Below, one piece after another: positions 45,051 to 56,489 of a DNA stretch of 58,425 nucleotides. A program made the translations under genes and the position numbers. The stretch is from Lysobacteraceae bacterium (GTDB taxonomy: Bacteria > Pseudomonadota > Gammaproteobacteria > Xanthomonadales > Xanthomonadaceae): assembly GCA_023954075.1 (NCBI GenBank), contig JAMLIV010000021.1:1-58425 (forward strand), given 5' to 3'. The notes beneath the pieces were generated by a model. The model searched no databases, was not told where the DNA came from, and was given only the letters and a program-made list of their open reading frames with translations. The stretch's first letter is position 1. The number at the start of each line of letters is the position of its first letter.

Positions 45051-45069
45051 TCCGCCCGCAAAAGCCCGA

Positions 45070-46068
45070 TCAACCCAGCATGCCCGCCTGCAGGCCGGCC
45101 GGCGGCCAGCTTTCGAGCTTCATGCCGAGCGAAAGGCCGCGCTGGGCCAGCACTTCCTTGATTTCGGTAAGCGACTTCTTGCCCAGATTCGGCGTCTTGA
45201 GCAGTTCCACCTCGGTGCGCTGGATCAGATCACCGATGTAGTAGATGTTCTCGGCCTTGAGGCAGTTGGCCGAACGCACGGTGAGCTCGAGGTCGTCGAT
45301 CGGACGCAGCAGCACCGGGTCGATGCCGGCGACGCCGATCTGCTTGCTCGCGCCGCGCTCGCGCTGGGTGAAGTCACCGAACACGGAGAGCTGGTCGGTG
45401 AGGATGTCGGCCGCGGTGCGGACGGCTTCCTCGGCGTCGATCGCGCCGTTGGTCTCGATCGTGAGCACGAGCTTGTCGAGGTCGGTGCGCTGCTCGACGC
45501 GGGCGCTCTCCACGTCATAGGCGACCTGACGCACCGGCGAGAACGAGGCGTCCAGCACCAGCTTGCCGATGGCGCGGGTTTCCTCGTCCGGACGGCGCCG
45601 GGCCGAGGCCGGCTGGTAGCCGAAGCCGCGCTCGATCTTGAGCCGCATGTTCAGCGCCGCCTCCTTGGTCAGGTGGCAGATGACGTGCTCGGGGTTGATG
45701 ATCTCGACGTTGTGGTCGACCTTGATGTCGCCCGCAGTGACGACGCCCGGGCCCTTGGCATCCAGGGTCAGCACGGTCTGGTCGACGTTGTGCATGCGGA
45801 TCGCGACGTCCTTGAGGTTCAGCAGCACCTCGAGCACGTCCTCCTGCAGGCCTTCGACCGTGGTGTACTCGTGCAGCACGCCGTCGATCTCGACCTCGGT
45901 CACGGCGAAGCCGGGGATCGAGGAGAGCAGGACGCGACGCAGGGCATTGCCGAGGGTATGGCCATAGCCGCGCTCGAGCGGCTCGATGACCACCTTGGCA
46001 CGGTTGGCGCCAAGGTGCTCGATGTTGGGGCCGCGCGGACGCAGCACCTGGGTGGCGGTAACTGACAT
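45070..46068 (-). CDS. rpoA: RNA polymerase alpha subunit
   Basis: 332 residues: N-terminal dimerisation domain ([43 protein letters not shown]), then the C-terminal domain that contacts UP elements and activators ([59 protein letters not shown]). Regular member of the family, in the usual place between rpsD and rplQ. Confidence 0.99.
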   Translation of the reverse strand: MSVTATQVLRPRGPNIEHLGANRAKVVIEPLERGYGHTLGNALRRVLLSSIPGFAVTEVEIDGVLHEYTTVEGLQEDVLEVLLNLKDVAIRMHNVDQTVLTLDAKGPGVVTAGDIKVDHNVEIINPEHVICHLTKEAALNMRLKIERGFGYQPASARRRPDEETRAIGKLVLDASFSPVRQVAYDVESARVEQRTDLDKLVLTIETNGAIDAEEAVRTAADILTDQLSVFGDFTQRERGASKQIGVAGIDPVLLRPIDDLELTVRSANCLKAENIYYIGDLIQRTEVELLKTPNLGKKSLTEIKEVLAQRGLSLGMKLESWPPAGLQAGMLG

Positions 46069-46086
46069 GGTCGCTCGCTCCAGTGA

Positions 46087-46716
46087 TTACTTCGAGTACA
46101 GCTCGATGATGAGTGCCTCGTTGATGTCCGAGGGCAGGTCGCCACGGTCGGGCACAGCCTTGAACAGGCCGCTGAACTTCTTCGCGTCAACCTCGACCCA
46201 GTGCGGCGCGAGATCCATTTCCTGCGACAGAGTCAGGGCTTCCTGCACCCGCAGCTGGCGCTGGCCGCGCTCGGTCAGCGCGATCGCGTCGCCCGGGCGG
46301 ACCTGATACGAAGGCAGGTTGACCGCTTTGCCGTTGACCGTGACCGAGTTGTGCGACACCAGCTGGCGCGCCGAGGGGCGCGTGACGGCGAAGCCCATGC
46401 GGTAGACGACGTTGTCCAGACGGGTTTCGAGCATCTGCAGCAGATTCTCGCCCGCGTTGCCCTTCTTCGCCGTGGCCTTCTTGTAGTAGTTGCGGAACTG
46501 ACGCTCCAGGAGGCCGTAGATGCGCTTGACCTTCTGCTTCTCGCGCAGCTGTACGGCGTAGTCTGACAACTTGCCGCGCTTGGCTGTGGCACCGTGCTGA
46601 CCGGGCTTCTGATCCAGCTTGCACTTGGAATCGAGCGCGCGCGCGGGGCTCTTCAGCGACAGGTCGGCGCCTTCGCGGCGCGACAGCTTGCACTTGGGAC
46701 CGATGTAACGTGCCAT
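46087..46716 (-). CDS. rpsD: 30S ribosomal protein S4
   Basis: 209 residues. [19 protein letters not shown] and the S4 RNA-binding domain ([41 protein letters not shown]). Zinc-free form. Primary 16S binder and, in E. coli, autogenous repressor of the alpha operon. Confidence 0.98.
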   Translation of the reverse strand: MARYIGPKCKLSRREGADLSLKSPARALDSKCKLDQKPGQHGATAKRGKLSDYAVQLREKQKVKRIYGLLERQFRNYYKKATAKKGNAGENLLQMLETRLDNVVYRMGFAVTRPSARQLVSHNSVTVNGKAVNLPSYQVRPGDAIALTERGQRQLRVQEALTLSQEMDLAPHWVEVDAKKFSGLFKAVPDRGDLPSDINEALIIELYSK

Positions 46717-46729
46717 GATCGTGGTCTCC

Positions 46730-47119
46730 TTAGACGCGGCGCTTCTTCGCCGGACGGCACCCGTTGTGCGGGATGGGCGTCACGTCGATGATGTTGGTGA
46801 TCTTGTAACCGACGGCGTTGAGCGAACGCACCGCCGACTCGCGTCCCGGACCCGGGCCCTTGATCAGGACTTCCAGCGTCTTGAGGCCGTAGTCGAGCGC
46901 GGCCTTGCCGGCCTTCTCGGCCGCAACCTGCGCGGCGAACGGGGTCGACTTGCGCGAACCGCGAAAGCCTGCGCCGCCCGAGGTCGCCCACGACAAGGCG
47001 TTGCCCTGGCGATCGGTGATCGTGACGATGGTGTTGTTGAAGGACGCGTGCACGTGCGCTATGCCGTCGGTGACAACGCGACGGATCTTCTTCTTCGGCT
47101 GTTTGGCCTGCTTGTTCAT
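46730..47119 (-). CDS. rpsK: 30S ribosomal protein S11
   Basis: 129 residues, with [58 protein letters not shown] and C-terminal [16 protein letters not shown], the S11 signature. Between rpsM and rpsD. Confidence 0.98.
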   Translation of the reverse strand: MNKQAKQPKKKIRRVVTDGIAHVHASFNNTIVTITDRQGNALSWATSGGAGFRGSRKSTPFAAQVAAEKAGKAALDYGLKTLEVLIKGPGPGRESAVRSLNAVGYKITNIIDVTPIPHNGCRPAKKRRV

Positions 47120-47128
47120 GTCCGGTCC

Positions 47129-47485
47129 TTACTTCCTGATCGCCTTGCGCGGACCCTTGCGGGTGCGGGCGTTGGTGCGGGTGCGCTGGCCGCGCAGCGG
47201 CAAGCCGCGACGATGGCGCAGGCCGCGATAGCAGCCCAGGTCCATCAGGCGCTTGATGTTGATGCCGATCTCACGACGCAGGTCGCCTTCGATCACATAC
47301 TTGCCGACCTCGGCACGCAGGCGCTCGACGTCGCCCTCGGTGAGATCCCGGATCTTGGTGCTGGCGGTGACACCCGCCGCTTCGCAGACCTTCTTCGACC
47401 GGGTACGCCCGATCCCGTAGATGCTCTGCAGTCCCACCCAGACATGCTTCTGGACAGGGAGGTTTACGCCCGCAATGCGCGCCAT
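47129..47485 (-). CDS. rpsM: 30S ribosomal protein S13
   Basis: 118 residues: [39 protein letters not shown] ... [25 protein letters not shown]. First gene of the alpha operon. Its 201-bp upstream gap to secY lacks rpmJ but holds two tandem hairpins and a possible promoter. Confidence 0.98.
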   Translation of the reverse strand: MARIAGVNLPVQKHVWVGLQSIYGIGRTRSKKVCEAAGVTASTKIRDLTEGDVERLRAEVGKYVIEGDLRREIGINIKRLMDLGCYRGLRHRRGLPLRGQRTRTNARTRKGPRKAIRK

Positions 47486-47534
47486 TACGCGTTCTCCGAT
47501 GGTGTTTTGCTGTTTCCAGCGCAGTGAGCCGGAA

Positions 47535-47560
47535 ATGTTAACATGGCTTCGGGTTGTCAG
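47535..47560 (-). promoter_or_regulatory. Candidate extended -10 promoter for the alpha operon
   Basis: On the minus strand, TGTTAACAT (47535-47543) is a TGn-extended -10 about 50 bp before the rpsM ATG; CTGACA (47555-47560) is a -35-like hexamer, but its 14-bp spacing is short. The rest of the 48-bp leader could host S4-type autoregulation. Confidence 0.3.
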
Positions 47561-47633
47561 GGAACCCTCGCGGCTTGCGCCACGAGAGCCCGGCCCGGGG
47601 AGTGTGCCCGAGCTCCGGCGACGGTCCCTGCCC

Positions 47634-47672
47634 TGCCCGCCGAGGCGGGCACCCGCGCTACTCCAGCGCGGG
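47634..47672 (-). terminator. Two tandem hairpins after secY (spc/alpha boundary)
   Basis: 8-bp stem CCCGCGCT / AGCGCGGG (47652-47659 with 65-72) directly followed by TGCCCGC / GCGGGCA (47634-47640 with 45-51). Neither is followed by a T-tract on the minus strand, so they may attenuate or mark mRNA processing rather than terminate fully. Confidence 0.45.
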
Positions 47673-47686
47673 CACGGGGCCTGGAC

Positions 47687-49045
47687 TCATCCGCGCGCGA
47701 AGCCGCCGCGCGAACCGCCCTTCAGATTGGATTTCTTCATCAGGCTTTCGTACTGATGACTCATCAGGTGTGCCTGAACCTGCGCGGTGAAGTCCATCAC
47801 CACAACTACCACGATCAGCAGCGAGGTGCCGCCGAAATAGAACGGAACCGCCCACGCCGCCCGGAAGAACTCCGGGACCAGGCAGACCAGGGTGAGGTAA
47901 AGCGCACCCCACGCGGTCAGGCGGGTGAGCACGCCATCGATGTAGTCCGCCGTCGCCTTGCCGGGACGGATGCCGGGGATCAGCGCGCCCGACTTCTTCA
48001 GGTTGTCGGCGGTTTCCTTGGAGTTGAACACCAGCGCCGTGTAGAAGAAGGTGAATCCGATGATCATCGCTGCGAACAGCAGCATGTGCAGCGGCTCGCC
48101 CGGTGACAGCGCCGCCGAGAGATCCTGCAGCCAGCGGACCTCGGTCCCCTGCGCGAACCAGCTCGAGGCGGTGGCCGGGAACATGATGATCGACGAAGCA
48201 AAGATCGGCGGGATGACGCCGGACATGTTGAGCTTGAGCGGCAGATGCGAGCTCTGGTTCATGTACGCTTGGCGGCCGCCCTGGCGGCGCGCATAGTTGA
48301 CCGTGATGCGCCTCTGGCCGAGTTCGACGAACACCACGAACGCAATCACCAGCAGCACGAGCGCCAGCACGGCGATCACCGAGAACGGCCCCAGTTCGCC
48401 ATTGCGGGCCAGATCCAGCGTGCCGAGCACGGCGCTGGGAAGGCCGGCCACGATACCTGCGAAGATGATCAGCGAGATGCCGTTGCCGACGCCGCGCTCG
48501 GTCATCTGTTCGCCCAGCCACATCAGGAACATCGTGCCCGCGGTCAGCGAAACGACCGCCGTGAACAGGAAGCCCGGCCCCGGCGACAGCACGATCGGAA
48601 TCCCCGAACCCGCGCCCTGGGACTGCAGCGCATACGCCACGCCGTAGGACTGGAACACCGCCAGCAGGATGGTGCCGATGCGGGTGTACTGGGTGATCTT
48701 GCGACGGCCCGATTCGCCTTCCTTCTTCAGCGCCAGGAGGCTCGGGAAGATCTGCGCGCACATCTGGATGATGATGGACGCCGAGATGTAGGGCATCACG
48801 TTCAATGCAAACAGGCTGAACCGCTCCAGGGCACCGCCCGAGAACATGTTGAACATGTCCACGATGGTGCCCTGCTGCTGCTCCATGAACCGCAGCATGG
48901 CTTCCGAGTCGACCCCGGGCACCGGCAGGAAGGTTCCGAGGCGGTAGACGATCAACGCCCCCACCACGAACATCAGGCGCTGGCGCAGCTCGGTGAACTT
49001 GCCCGACCCTGCCAGCGCGGCTGCGACTTTCGATGCCTGGGACAA
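47687..49045 (-). CDS. secY: Preprotein translocase subunit SecY
   Basis: 452 residues, ten predicted helices: [94 protein letters not shown], and the C-terminal [24 protein letters not shown] at 49045 is chosen as the start because AGGAG lies seven bases before it, inside the end of rplO, and the N-terminus then matches the family (SQASKV...). An upstream ATG (49081) inside rplO would add 12 residues without a ribosome-binding site. Translationally coupled to rplO. Central channel of the Sec machinery. Confidence 0.96.
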   Translation of the reverse strand: MSQASKVAAALAGSGKFTELRQRLMFVVGALIVYRLGTFLPVPGVDSEAMLRFMEQQQGTIVDMFNMFSGGALERFSLFALNVMPYISASIIIQMCAQIFPSLLALKKEGESGRRKITQYTRIGTILLAVFQSYGVAYALQSQGAGSGIPIVLSPGPGFLFTAVVSLTAGTMFLMWLGEQMTERGVGNGISLIIFAGIVAGLPSAVLGTLDLARNGELGPFSVIAVLALVLLVIAFVVFVELGQRRITVNYARRQGGRQAYMNQSSHLPLKLNMSGVIPPIFASSIIMFPATASSWFAQGTEVRWLQDLSAALSPGEPLHMLLFAAMIIGFTFFYTALVFNSKETADNLKKSGALIPGIRPGKATADYIDGVLTRLTAWGALYLTLVCLVPEFFRAAWAVPFYFGGTSLLIVVVVVMDFTAQVQAHLMSHQYESLMKKSNLKGGSRGGFARG

Positions 49046-49049
49046 GGGT

Positions 49050-49487
49050 TTACTCCTCGACGCTGCCGCCGGCAGCTTCAATGGCCGCGCGTGCGCCGGC
49101 CGTCACGGCGATGCCCTTGAGCACGACCTTGCGGTCGAACTCGCCTTTCTTCACGATTTTGGCGTACTTGGCCGTCGAAGGCAGCAGCTTGGCGGCGCGC
49201 AGCACGGCCAAGTCGACCACGTCGGCGTCGATCATGGCCAGCTTGTACAGCAGCACTTCGGCCGTATCGGCCTTGATGCGCGAACGGAAGCCGACCTTGG
49301 GCAGACGGCGCTGCAGCGGCATCTGGCCGCCTTCGAAACCGGCCTTGATCTTGCCCTTGCCGGTACGTGCGTAGGAACCCTTGTGGCCACGGCCGGCAGT
49401 CTTGCCGAGCCCGGAGCCGATGCCACGACCAACGCGCACGCGCTCCTTGCGGGCACCGTCGGCAGGCTTGAGTGTATTGAGCTGCAT
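49050..49487 (-). CDS. rplO: 50S ribosomal protein L15
   Basis: 145 residues, [41 protein letters not shown] is the L15 signature. The stop is five bases before the secY TTG start. Confidence 0.98.
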   Translation of the reverse strand: MQLNTLKPADGARKERVRVGRGIGSGLGKTAGRGHKGSYARTGKGKIKAGFEGGQMPLQRRLPKVGFRSRIKADTAEVLLYKLAMIDADVVDLAVLRAAKLLPSTAKYAKIVKKGEFDRKVVLKGIAVTAGARAAIEAAGGSVEE

Positions 49488-49505
49488 GATCCGATCTCCC
49501 TTGGA

Positions 49506-49694
49506 TTACTCTTCGACGCGGACCAGGTAGCACACCTGGTTGATGAGGCCGCGCACCGACGGGTTGTCCGGCAGTTCGCGCACGTCGTTGAGCTTGTTGA
49601 GGCCCAGCGCCTTCACCGACAGGCGATGGCGATGCTGGGTGCCGCGCAGGCCCTTGACCAGGCGCACCTTGATGGTCTTGGCGTTCTCAGCCAT
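49506..49694 (-). CDS. rpmD: 50S ribosomal protein L30
   Basis: 62 residues, [55 protein letters not shown]. Overlaps the end of rpsE by 8 bp. Confidence 0.97.
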   Translation of the reverse strand: MAENAKTIKVRLVKGLRGTQHRHRLSVKALGLNKLNDVRELPDNPSVRGLINQVCYLVRVEE

Positions 49695-50187
49695 GGTTCA
49701 GCTCCTCCACCTTCTTGCCGCGCTTGGCGGCAACCTGGGCCGGCGACTGCACGACCGTGAGGCCCTTGATCGTGGCGCGCACCAGGTTGATCGGATTGCG
49801 CGAACCCACGGCCTTGGCGAGGATGTTCTTGACGCCCGCGGCTTCCAGCACGGCGCGCATGGCACCGCCGGCAATCACGCCGGTGCCTTCGGACGCCGGC
49901 TGCATGAACACACGCGCCGCACCGTGGTTGGCCTTGACCGGATACCAGATCGTGCCGTTGTTGAGTTCTACGTCGACGAGCGCACGGCGGGCGTGCTCCA
50001 TCGACTTCTGGATGGCCACCGGCACTTCACGCGCCTTTCCATAGCCGAAACCCACCTTGCCGGCACCGTCACCGACCACCGTCAGTGCGGTGAAGGTGAA
50101 CTGGCGGCCGCCCTTGACGGTCTTGGAGACGCGGTTGACAGCAACCAGCTTCTCCAGCATCCCGTCGTCGTTGTCGCGATCGTTCAT
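49687..50187 (-). CDS. rpsE: 30S ribosomal protein S5
   Basis: 166 residues from the second of two close ATGs (50187), which has AAGG eight bases upstream; the first (50193) is only two bases from it. [38 protein letters not shown] is the S5 double-stranded-RNA-binding domain, and [34 protein letters not shown] completes it. Preceded by a repeat-filled 140-bp spacer where neighbours normally sit within about 20 bp. Confidence 0.97.
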   Translation of the reverse strand: MNDRDNDDGMLEKLVAVNRVSKTVKGGRQFTFTALTVVGDGAGKVGFGYGKAREVPVAIQKSMEHARRALVDVELNNGTIWYPVKANHGAARVFMQPASEGTGVIAGGAMRAVLEAAGVKNILAKAVGSRNPINLVRATIKGLTVVQSPAQVAAKRGKKVEELNHG

Positions 50188-50224
50188 GCTCATTGCCTTG
50201 GAGGCTCCTGAAAATTACGGCCTG

Positions 50225-50335
50225 CGGCCGCTTGTAGTTGTGGTGTGGTGCGTGAATGGAGAATGGAGAATCGTCAATCAGGATTTCGGCGAGCCTCAGG
50301 CTCCGTGCCATTCCCGAATCCCGGCTCTCAGAACT
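50225..50335. repeat. Heptad-array inverted element in the rplR-rpsE spacer
   Basis: GAATGGAGAATGGAGAATCG (tandem GAATGGA heptads, 50254-50273), then CAATCAGGATTTCGG, and at the other end the inverted CATTCCCGAATCCCGGCTC (50309-50327). The right end (CGAATCCCGGC) is shared with the argF'-argG and rpsN-rpsH copies. Confidence 0.65.
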
Positions 50336-50681
50336 GCAGCCCCGCCTCGCGCGCCGCATCGGCGAGCGCCTTGATGCGGCCGTGGAAGCGGAAGCCGGAG
50401 CGGTCGAACGCGACCGACTCGACCCCTGCCGCCTTGGCGCGCTCGGCGATGGTGCGGCCGACGCGTGCCGCAGCGTCCTTGTTCTTGCAGTTGGACAGGC
50501 CATCGCGCACGGCCGTTTCCACGGTGGATGCAGACGCGAGCACGCGCGAACCGTCCGAAGTGAAGACCTGGGCATACAGGTGCTGGCCGGTGCGCATGAC
50601 CGACAGGCGCACCGCGCCGAGCTTGCGGATATGCGAACGCGTCGACTTGGCGCGGCGCAGACGAGCGGAATTCTTGTTCAT
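50328..50681 (-). CDS. rplR: 50S ribosomal protein L18
   Basis: 117 residues, [40 protein letters not shown] ... [51 protein letters not shown], the L18/5S-binding fold. The stop abuts the heptad repeat element. Confidence 0.98.
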   Translation of the reverse strand: MNKNSARLRRAKSTRSHIRKLGAVRLSVMRTGQHLYAQVFTSDGSRVLASASTVETAVRDGLSNCKNKDAAARVGRTIAERAKAAGVESVAFDRSGFRFHGRIKALADAAREAGLQF

Positions 50682-50764
50682 GACAAATCCTGATGGAGCT
50701 GAAGGAAGTGGGTTCCGATCCGGTCGCGCCGCCTGGAAAGCAACGCGACCAGCAGGAAAAGCAC

Positions 50765-51292
50765 TCAGGCCTTCTTGGCTTCCTTGATGAGAATCTTTTC
50801 GCCGGCATAACGCACGCCCTTGCCCTTGTAGGGCTCGGGCGGACGAACCGCACGGATCTTGGCGGCGATTTCGCCCACCTGCTGCTTGTCGGCACCCTTG
50901 ACCCGGACTTCCGTCTGGGTCGGCACTTCCAGCGTGATGCCCTCCGGCGGGTTGAACACGACCGGATGGGAGAATCCGAGCGACAGGCTCAGGTCCTTGC
51001 CCTGCATCGCGGCGCGATATCCCACGCCGACCAGTTCGAGCTTGCGCTCGAAGCCTTCGCTCACGCCGGTCACCATGTTCGAGATCAGGGTCCGGATCGT
51101 GCCGGCAAGCGCGACGCGGTCCGGGCCGGCCGGAACCATGGTCAGCACGCCCTGGTCGAGCGAGACGTCAACACCCTGCGGCTGCGGGAGGCTGAGGGAT
51201 CCCTTCGGACCCTTGACCGTGAACTGGCCATCGGCATTCTTGAACTCGACGCCCTTGGGCAGCGCCACCGGCTTTTTTGCAATACGGGACAT
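50765..51292 (-). CDS. rplF: 50S ribosomal protein L6
   Basis: 175 residues, [17 protein letters not shown] ... C-terminal [22 protein letters not shown]. Two L6 domains, usual length; 83 bp before rplR, slightly longer than typical, with nothing recognisable in the gap. Confidence 0.98.
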   Translation of the reverse strand: MSRIAKKPVALPKGVEFKNADGQFTVKGPKGSLSLPQPQGVDVSLDQGVLTMVPAGPDRVALAGTIRTLISNMVTGVSEGFERKLELVGVGYRAAMQGKDLSLSLGFSHPVVFNPPEGITLEVPTQTEVRVKGADKQQVGEIAAKIRAVRPPEPYKGKGVRYAGEKILIKEAKKA

Positions 51293-51307
51293 CTGGACGT
51301 CCTCCGA

Positions 51308-51703
51308 TCAGGCGACCAGGCAGATGACTTCACCACCCACGCCCGCATCGCGCGCCTGGTGGTCCGTCATGATGCCCTTGGACGTGGAGATGATGGCGAT
51401 CCCGAGCCCACCCAATACCTTGGGGAGATCGTTCTTGCCGCGATAGGCGCGCAGGCTGGAACGCGAGACGCGCTGCAGGCGCTCGATCACCGGCTTGCCC
51501 TGGAAGTACTTGAGCGCCAGCTCCAGCTCGGGCTTGGCTTCCGGGCTGAGGACGCGCACGTCAAGGATGTAGCCCTCGTTCTTGAGGACGTTCGCGATCG
51601 CGACCTTGACCTTGGATGACGGCATCTTCACCGTCTGCTTGCCGACCGCCAGTGCGTTCTTGATGCGCACCAGCATGTCGGCGATGGGATCAGTCATGCT
51701 CAT
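51308..51703 (-). CDS. rpsH: 30S ribosomal protein S8
   Basis: 131 residues, [45 protein letters not shown] ... [35 protein letters not shown]8 in E. coli represses the spc operon. AAGG lies ten bases before the first ATG. Preceded by a 123-bp repeat-filled spacer. Confidence 0.98.
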   Translation of the reverse strand: MSMTDPIADMLVRIKNALAVGKQTVKMPSSKVKVAIANVLKNEGYILDVRVLSPEAKPELELALKYFQGKPVIERLQRVSRSSLRAYRGKNDLPKVLGGLGIAIISTSKGIMTDHQARDAGVGGEVICLVA

Positions 51704-51724
51704 TGTTAAGTTGCCTTTGAGTGC

Positions 51725-51826
51725 ACCGATATCCGGGGGATACGGGATTTGGGATTGGAATCAGGGATTAGTCGGAGCGGGGCGGCGTACCGAATCCCCG
51801 CTCCCGGATCCCGAATCCCGGCCTTC
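51725..51826. repeat. Heptad-array inverted element in the rpsN-rpsH spacer
   Basis: The left arm has GGGGGATACGGGATTTGGGATTGG, written here as GGGATAC GGGATTT GGGATTG heptads (51738 onward), then CAGGGATTAG. The right arm has CGAATCCCCGCTCCCGG and ATCCCGAATCCCGGCC up to 51824. The arms are inverted relative to each other. This is the third copy of the element. Confidence 0.7.
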
Positions 51827-52132
51827 TTACCAGGAAGCCTTGCGCAGGCCGGGAACGTCGCCGCGCATGGTGGCTTCGCGCAGCTTGTTGCGGCCCAGGC
51901 CGAACTTGCGGTAAACGCCACGCGGGCGACCGGTCAGCTCGCAGCGGTTGCGCTGGCGGGAAGGCGATGCGTCGCGCGGCTGCTTCTGCAGCTTGGCCTG
52001 CGCGTCCATCTTCTCCTCGTACGAGGCGGTCGGGCTGGAGATGATCTTCTTGAGCTCGACGCGCTGAGCGGCGAACTTCTTGGCCAGCTTCTCGCGCTTG
52101 ATCTCGCGATTCACCATGCAGGTCTTGGACAT
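51827..52132 (-). CDS. rpsN: 30S ribosomal protein S14
   Basis: 101 residues, zinc-free long form ([31 protein letters not shown] ... [40 protein letters not shown]). Confidence 0.98.
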   Translation of the reverse strand: MSKTCMVNREIKREKLAKKFAAQRVELKKIISSPTASYEEKMDAQAKLQKQPRDASPSRQRNRCELTGRPRGVYRKFGLGRNKLREATMRGDVPGLRKASW

Positions 52133-52147
52133 TGCGATTTCCTGGAA

Positions 52148-52687
52148 TCAGTTGCGGAACGGGAAGCCGTAGGCCTCGAGCAGCGCCTTGGCTTCTTCGT
52201 CGGTACGGGCGGTGGTGCTGATCGCGATATCCATGCCGCGGATCGCATCGATCTGGTCGAAGTCGATCTCGGGGAAGATGATCTGCTCCTTGATTCCCAT
52301 ATTGTAATTGCCCCGGCCGTCGAACGCACGTCCCGGCACGCCACGGAAGTCGCGCACCCGCGGCAGCGAGATGTTGACCAGGCGATCGAAGAACTCGTAC
52401 ATGCGATCACGGCGCAGCGTGACCTTGCATCCGATCGGCCAGCCGTCGCGGATCTTGAACGAGGCGACCGACACACGGGCCTTGGTCACGATCGGCTTCT
52501 GGCCCGCGATCTTGGCCATGTCGGCCACCGCGTTCTCCAGCACCTTCTTGTTGCCCACGGCCTCGCCCACGCCCATGTTCAGCGTGATCTTGGACAGGCG
52601 CGGCACCTGCATGACGTTCTTGTAACCGAAGCGCTGCATCAGCTTCGGAACGATGTCTTCCTTGTAGATCTTCTCAAGCCGGTTCAT
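52148..52687 (-). CDS. rplE: 50S ribosomal protein L5
   Basis: 179 residues, [43 protein letters not shown] ... [25 protein letters not shown]. 5S rRNA-binding. Confidence 0.98.
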   Translation of the reverse strand: MNRLEKIYKEDIVPKLMQRFGYKNVMQVPRLSKITLNMGVGEAVGNKKVLENAVADMAKIAGQKPIVTKARVSVASFKIRDGWPIGCKVTLRRDRMYEFFDRLVNISLPRVRDFRGVPGRAFDGRGNYNMGIKEQIIFPEIDFDQIDAIRGMDIAISTTARTDEEAKALLEAYGFPFRN

Positions 52688-52698
52688 TGCAACATTCC

Positions 52699-53013
52699 TC
52701 AGGCGTCGACCGCCTCGTTGCTCGAGCGGAACACCCTGATGCGGCGTCCATCCTCAAGCGTCTGGATGCCAACGCGCTCGCCCTTGCCCGTGCGGGCGTT
52801 GAAGAGCTGGACGTTGGAGATATGGATCGAGCTCTCGCGCTCGATGATGCCACCCGGCTGGTTGGCCTGCGGGTTGGGCTTGGTGTGGCGCTTGACCAGG
52901 TTGACGTTGGAAACGTAGACCCGGTCGCCTGCCACGCGCAGCACGTCGCCGCGCTGACCCTTGCTCTTGCCCGTGATGACGACGACGTGGTCGCCCTTGC
53001 GAATGCGATTCAT
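52699..53013 (-). CDS. rplX: 50S ribosomal protein L24
   Basis: 104 residues with a KOW motif ([23 protein letters not shown]) and [26 protein letters not shown]. Confidence 0.98.
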   Translation of the reverse strand: MNRIRKGDHVVVITGKSKGQRGDVLRVAGDRVYVSNVNLVKRHTKPNPQANQPGGIIERESSIHISNVQLFNARTGKGERVGIQTLEDGRRIRVFRSSNEAVDA

Positions 53014-53033
53014 GACAATTCCTCGTCTGTGCC

Positions 53034-53402
53034 TTACAGCACTTCCGGCGCCAGCGAGACGATCTTCATGAACTTCTCGCCGCGCAGCTCGCGCGTGACT
53101 GGTCCGAAGATGCGCGTGCCGATCGGCTCGTGCTTGTTGTTGAGCAGCACGGCAGCGTTGCCGTCGAAGCGGATCAGCGAGCCATCGGGACGGCGCACGC
53201 CCTTGCGGGTGCGCACGACGACGGCGTCATAGACCTCGCCCTTCTTCACCTTGCCACGCGGGATGGCGTCCTTGACGCTGACCTTGATGATGTCGCCGAT
53301 GGCGGCGTAACGGCGCTTGGAACCGCCGAGCACCTTGATGCACATCAGCTCCTTGGCACCGGAGTTGTCAGCCGCATCGAGGAAGGATTGCATCTGGATC
53401 AT
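53034..53402 (-). CDS. rplN: 50S ribosomal protein L14
   Basis: 122 residues, [57 protein letters not shown]; full-length L14. Confidence 0.98.
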   Translation of the reverse strand: MIQMQSFLDAADNSGAKELMCIKVLGGSKRRYAAIGDIIKVSVKDAIPRGKVKKGEVYDAVVVRTRKGVRRPDGSLIRFDGNAAVLLNNKHEPIGTRIFGPVTRELRGEKFMKIVSLAPEVL

Positions 53403-53420
53403 GACTGTTTCCTCCCGTGG

Positions 53421-53684
53421 TCAGACCGCAGCGCGCGTGACGATTTCGACCACGCGCCAGGTCTTGGTCTTGGACATCGGACGGGTCTCCACCAGGCGCA
53501 CGATGTCGCCCTCCTGGCAGCTGCCATCCTCGTCGTGTGCGTGCAGCTTGGTGCTGCGCTTGATGTACTTGCCGTAGAGCGCGTGCTTGACCTGGCGCTC
53601 GACCAGGACCGTCACGGTCTTCTGCATCTTGTTGCTGACGACGCGGCCTTCGACCGTGCGTTGAATCGGATTGGTCTCGCTCAT
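53421..53684 (-). CDS. rpsQ: 30S ribosomal protein S17
   Basis: 87 residues from the ATG at 53684 ([40 protein letters not shown]). The frame is open 25 codons upstream into rpmC, but only this start gives the family N-terminus. Confidence 0.97.
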   Translation of the reverse strand: MSETNPIQRTVEGRVVSNKMQKTVTVLVERQVKHALYGKYIKRSTKLHAHDEDGSCQEGDIVRLVETRPMSKTKTWRVVEIVTRAAV

Positions 53685-53694
53685 GTCGGCCGCC

Positions 53695-53880
53695 TCACTT
53701 GGTTCCGCCCAGAAGGGTCTTGATGCGCGCGATTTCGCGCCGGACCTTCCGGACCTCATGGGTCTGGGTCAGCTGACCCGAACCCTTCTGCATGCGCAGG
53801 TTGAACTGTTCCCGGCGCAGGTCGAGCAACTGGGCGGAAAGATCCGCAGGGGACTTGCCCCGCAATTCCTTGATACTCAT
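53695..53880 (-). CDS. rpmC: 50S ribosomal protein L29
   Basis: 61 residues, [57 protein letters not shown]. The ATG overlaps the rplP stop by one base (TAATG). Confidence 0.98.
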   Translation of the reverse strand: MSIKELRGKSPADLSAQLLDLRREQFNLRMQKGSGQLTQTHEVRKVRREIARIKTLLGGTK

Positions 53881-54293
53881 TAGCGCACCGTCCTGGTCAC
53901 AAAGGTGGTCTGCACCGAGAGCTTGGCGGCCGCAAGGCGGAACGCCTCCCGGGCCTCGACCTCGGGCACGCCCTCGATTTCATAGAGCATGCGGCCAGGC
54001 TGGATCGGCGCGACCCAGAATTCGACGGGGCCCTTGCCCTTGCCCATTCGTACTTCGATGGGCTTCTTGGTGATCGGCTTGTCCGGGAACACGCGGATCC
54101 ACAGTTTGCCGCCGCGCTTGACGTAGCGGCTGATCGTGCGGCGCGCGGCCTCGATCTGGCGTGCGGTCAGGGCACCACGGGTGGTGGCCTTGAGGCCGAA
54201 TTCGCCGAAGCTGACGGCCGAGCCGTTCCAGCTCAGTCCTTCATTGCGGCCTTTGAAGACCTTGCGGTATTTGGTTCGCTTGGGTTGCAACAT
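53880..54293 (-). CDS. rplP: 50S ribosomal protein L16
   Basis: 137 residues, [88 protein letters not shown]; full L16 signature. Confidence 0.98.
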   Translation of the reverse strand: MLQPKRTKYRKVFKGRNEGLSWNGSAVSFGEFGLKATTRGALTARQIEAARRTISRYVKRGGKLWIRVFPDKPITKKPIEVRMGKGKGPVEFWVAPIQPGRMLYEIEGVPEVEAREAFRLAAAKLSVQTTFVTRTVR

Positions 54294-54304
54294 GGCTCAG
54301 TCCC

Positions 54305-55006
<702 letters not shown>

Positions 55007-55024
55007 GGGGATTCCTGCGTCCGG

Positions 55025-55360
55025 TTACTTGGCCGTACCAACGACCACGGTGATGTGGCTGGTGCGCTTGAGGATGCGCGCGCCACGGCCCTTGGCGCGG
55101 GCGCGGAAACGCTTGAGCGTCGCGCCCTCGTCCACGAAGATGCGGGTGACCTTCAGTTCGTCCACGTCCGCGCCGTCGTTGTTCTCGGCATTGGACACGG
55201 CCGACAGGAGAACCTTGCGCACGACGTGCGCGGCCTTCTTGTCGCTGAACTGCAGCAGATCGCTGGCCCGGCCCACGGGCAGGCCGCGGACCTGGTCCGC
55301 CACGAGGCGCACCTTCTGTGCGGAGATGCGCGCACCGCGCAGGATGGCTTGAGTTTCCAT
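55025..55360 (-). CDS. rplV: 50S ribosomal protein L22
   Basis: 111 residues from [32 protein letters not shown] lies seven bases before this ATG (55360), while two upstream in-frame ATGs are too close to it or ahead of it. Lines the peptide exit tunnel. Confidence 0.97.
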   Translation of the reverse strand: METQAILRGARISAQKVRLVADQVRGLPVGRASDLLQFSDKKAAHVVRKVLLSAVSNAENNDGADVDELKVTRIFVDEGATLKRFRARAKGRGARILKRTSHITVVVGTAK

Positions 55361-55371
55361 CGTCATGCTCC

Positions 55372-55644
55372 TCACTTGGACTTCTTGTCGCCGCCGTGTC
55401 CCTTGAACGTGCGGGTCACCGCGAACTCGCCGAGCTTGTGCCCGACCATGTTCTCGTTGACCAGCACGGGGATGTGCAGCTTGCCGTTGTGAACCGCGAT
55501 GGTGATGCCAACCATCTCGGGCAGAACCATCGAACGACGCGACCAGGTCTTGATCGGGCGCTTGCTGTTGGTGGCCATCGCCGCCTCGACCTTCTTGAGC
55601 AGGTGGAGATCGACGAACGGGCCTTTCTTGAGTGAACGTGCCAT
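55372..55644 (-). CDS. rpsS: 30S ribosomal protein S19
   Basis: 90 residues, [22 protein letters not shown] ... [51 protein letters not shown]. Confidence 0.98.
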   Translation of the reverse strand: MARSLKKGPFVDLHLLKKVEAAMATNSKRPIKTWSRRSMVLPEMVGITIAVHNGKLHIPVLVNENMVGHKLGEFAVTRTFKGHGGDKKSK

Positions 55645-55656
55645 GGCCTGATCCTG

Positions 55657-56478
55657 TTACTTGCGACGACGCACGATGAAGTGCTCGGTGCGCTTGTTGT
55701 TACGAGTCTTGTAGCCCTTGGTCGGCGTACCCCACGGCGAGACCGGGTGACGGCCGCCGGAAGTACGGCCTTCACCACCGCCGTGCGGATGGTCGACCGG
55801 GTTCATCACCACGCCGCGAACGGTCGGGCGGATGCCCAGCCAGCGCTTGGCACCGGCCTTGCCGATCTTGCGCAGGCTGTGCTCGCTGTTGCCGACCTCG
55901 CCGATGGTGGCGCGACAGTCGGCGGGAACCTTGCGCATTTCGCCCGAACGCAGACGCAGCGTGGCGTAGCCCTGTTCACGCGCGACCAGCTGTGCGGAGG
56001 CACCGGCCGAACGCGCCAGCTGGGCCTTCTTGCCCGGGCGCATCTCGATGCAGTGCACGGTCGCACCGACCGGGATGTTGCGCAGCGGCAGGGTGTTGCC
56101 GGTCTTGATCGGCGCGTCCTTGCCGGCCATGAGCTGGTCGCCCACCGCGATGCCCTTGGGCGCGATGATGTAGCGGCGCTCGCCGTCGGCGTAGCACAGC
56201 AGGGCGATGTGCGCGGTGCGGTTGGGATCGTATTCGATCCGCTCCACCCGCGCCGGGATGCCTTCCTTGTCACGCTTGAAGTCGACGATGCGATAGTGCT
56301 GCTTGTGCCCGCCGCCACGGTGACGCGTGGTGATGCGGCCGGCGTTGTTGCGGCCGCCCGTGCGCGACTGCTTTTCCAGCAGCGGCGCGTGCGGTGCACC
56401 CTTGTGCAGTTCGGGAGTGGAGACGCTTACCTTGCCGCGACGGCCAGGAGAGGTCGGCTTGTGTTTGATCAATGCCAT
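55657..56478 (-). CDS. rplB: 50S ribosomal protein L2
   Basis: 273 residues, including [21 protein letters not shown] and [29 protein letters not shown] with the conserved peptidyl-transferase-centre histidine. Confidence 0.98.
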   Translation of the reverse strand: MALIKHKPTSPGRRGKVSVSTPELHKGAPHAPLLEKQSRTGGRNNAGRITTRHRGGGHKQHYRIVDFKRDKEGIPARVERIEYDPNRTAHIALLCYADGERRYIIAPKGIAVGDQLMAGKDAPIKTGNTLPLRNIPVGATVHCIEMRPGKKAQLARSAGASAQLVAREQGYATLRLRSGEMRKVPADCRATIGEVGNSEHSLRKIGKAGAKRWLGIRPTVRGVVMNPVDHPHGGGEGRTSGGRHPVSPWGTPTKGYKTRNNKRTEHFIVRRRK

Positions 56479-56489
56479 GGCTTGCTACC

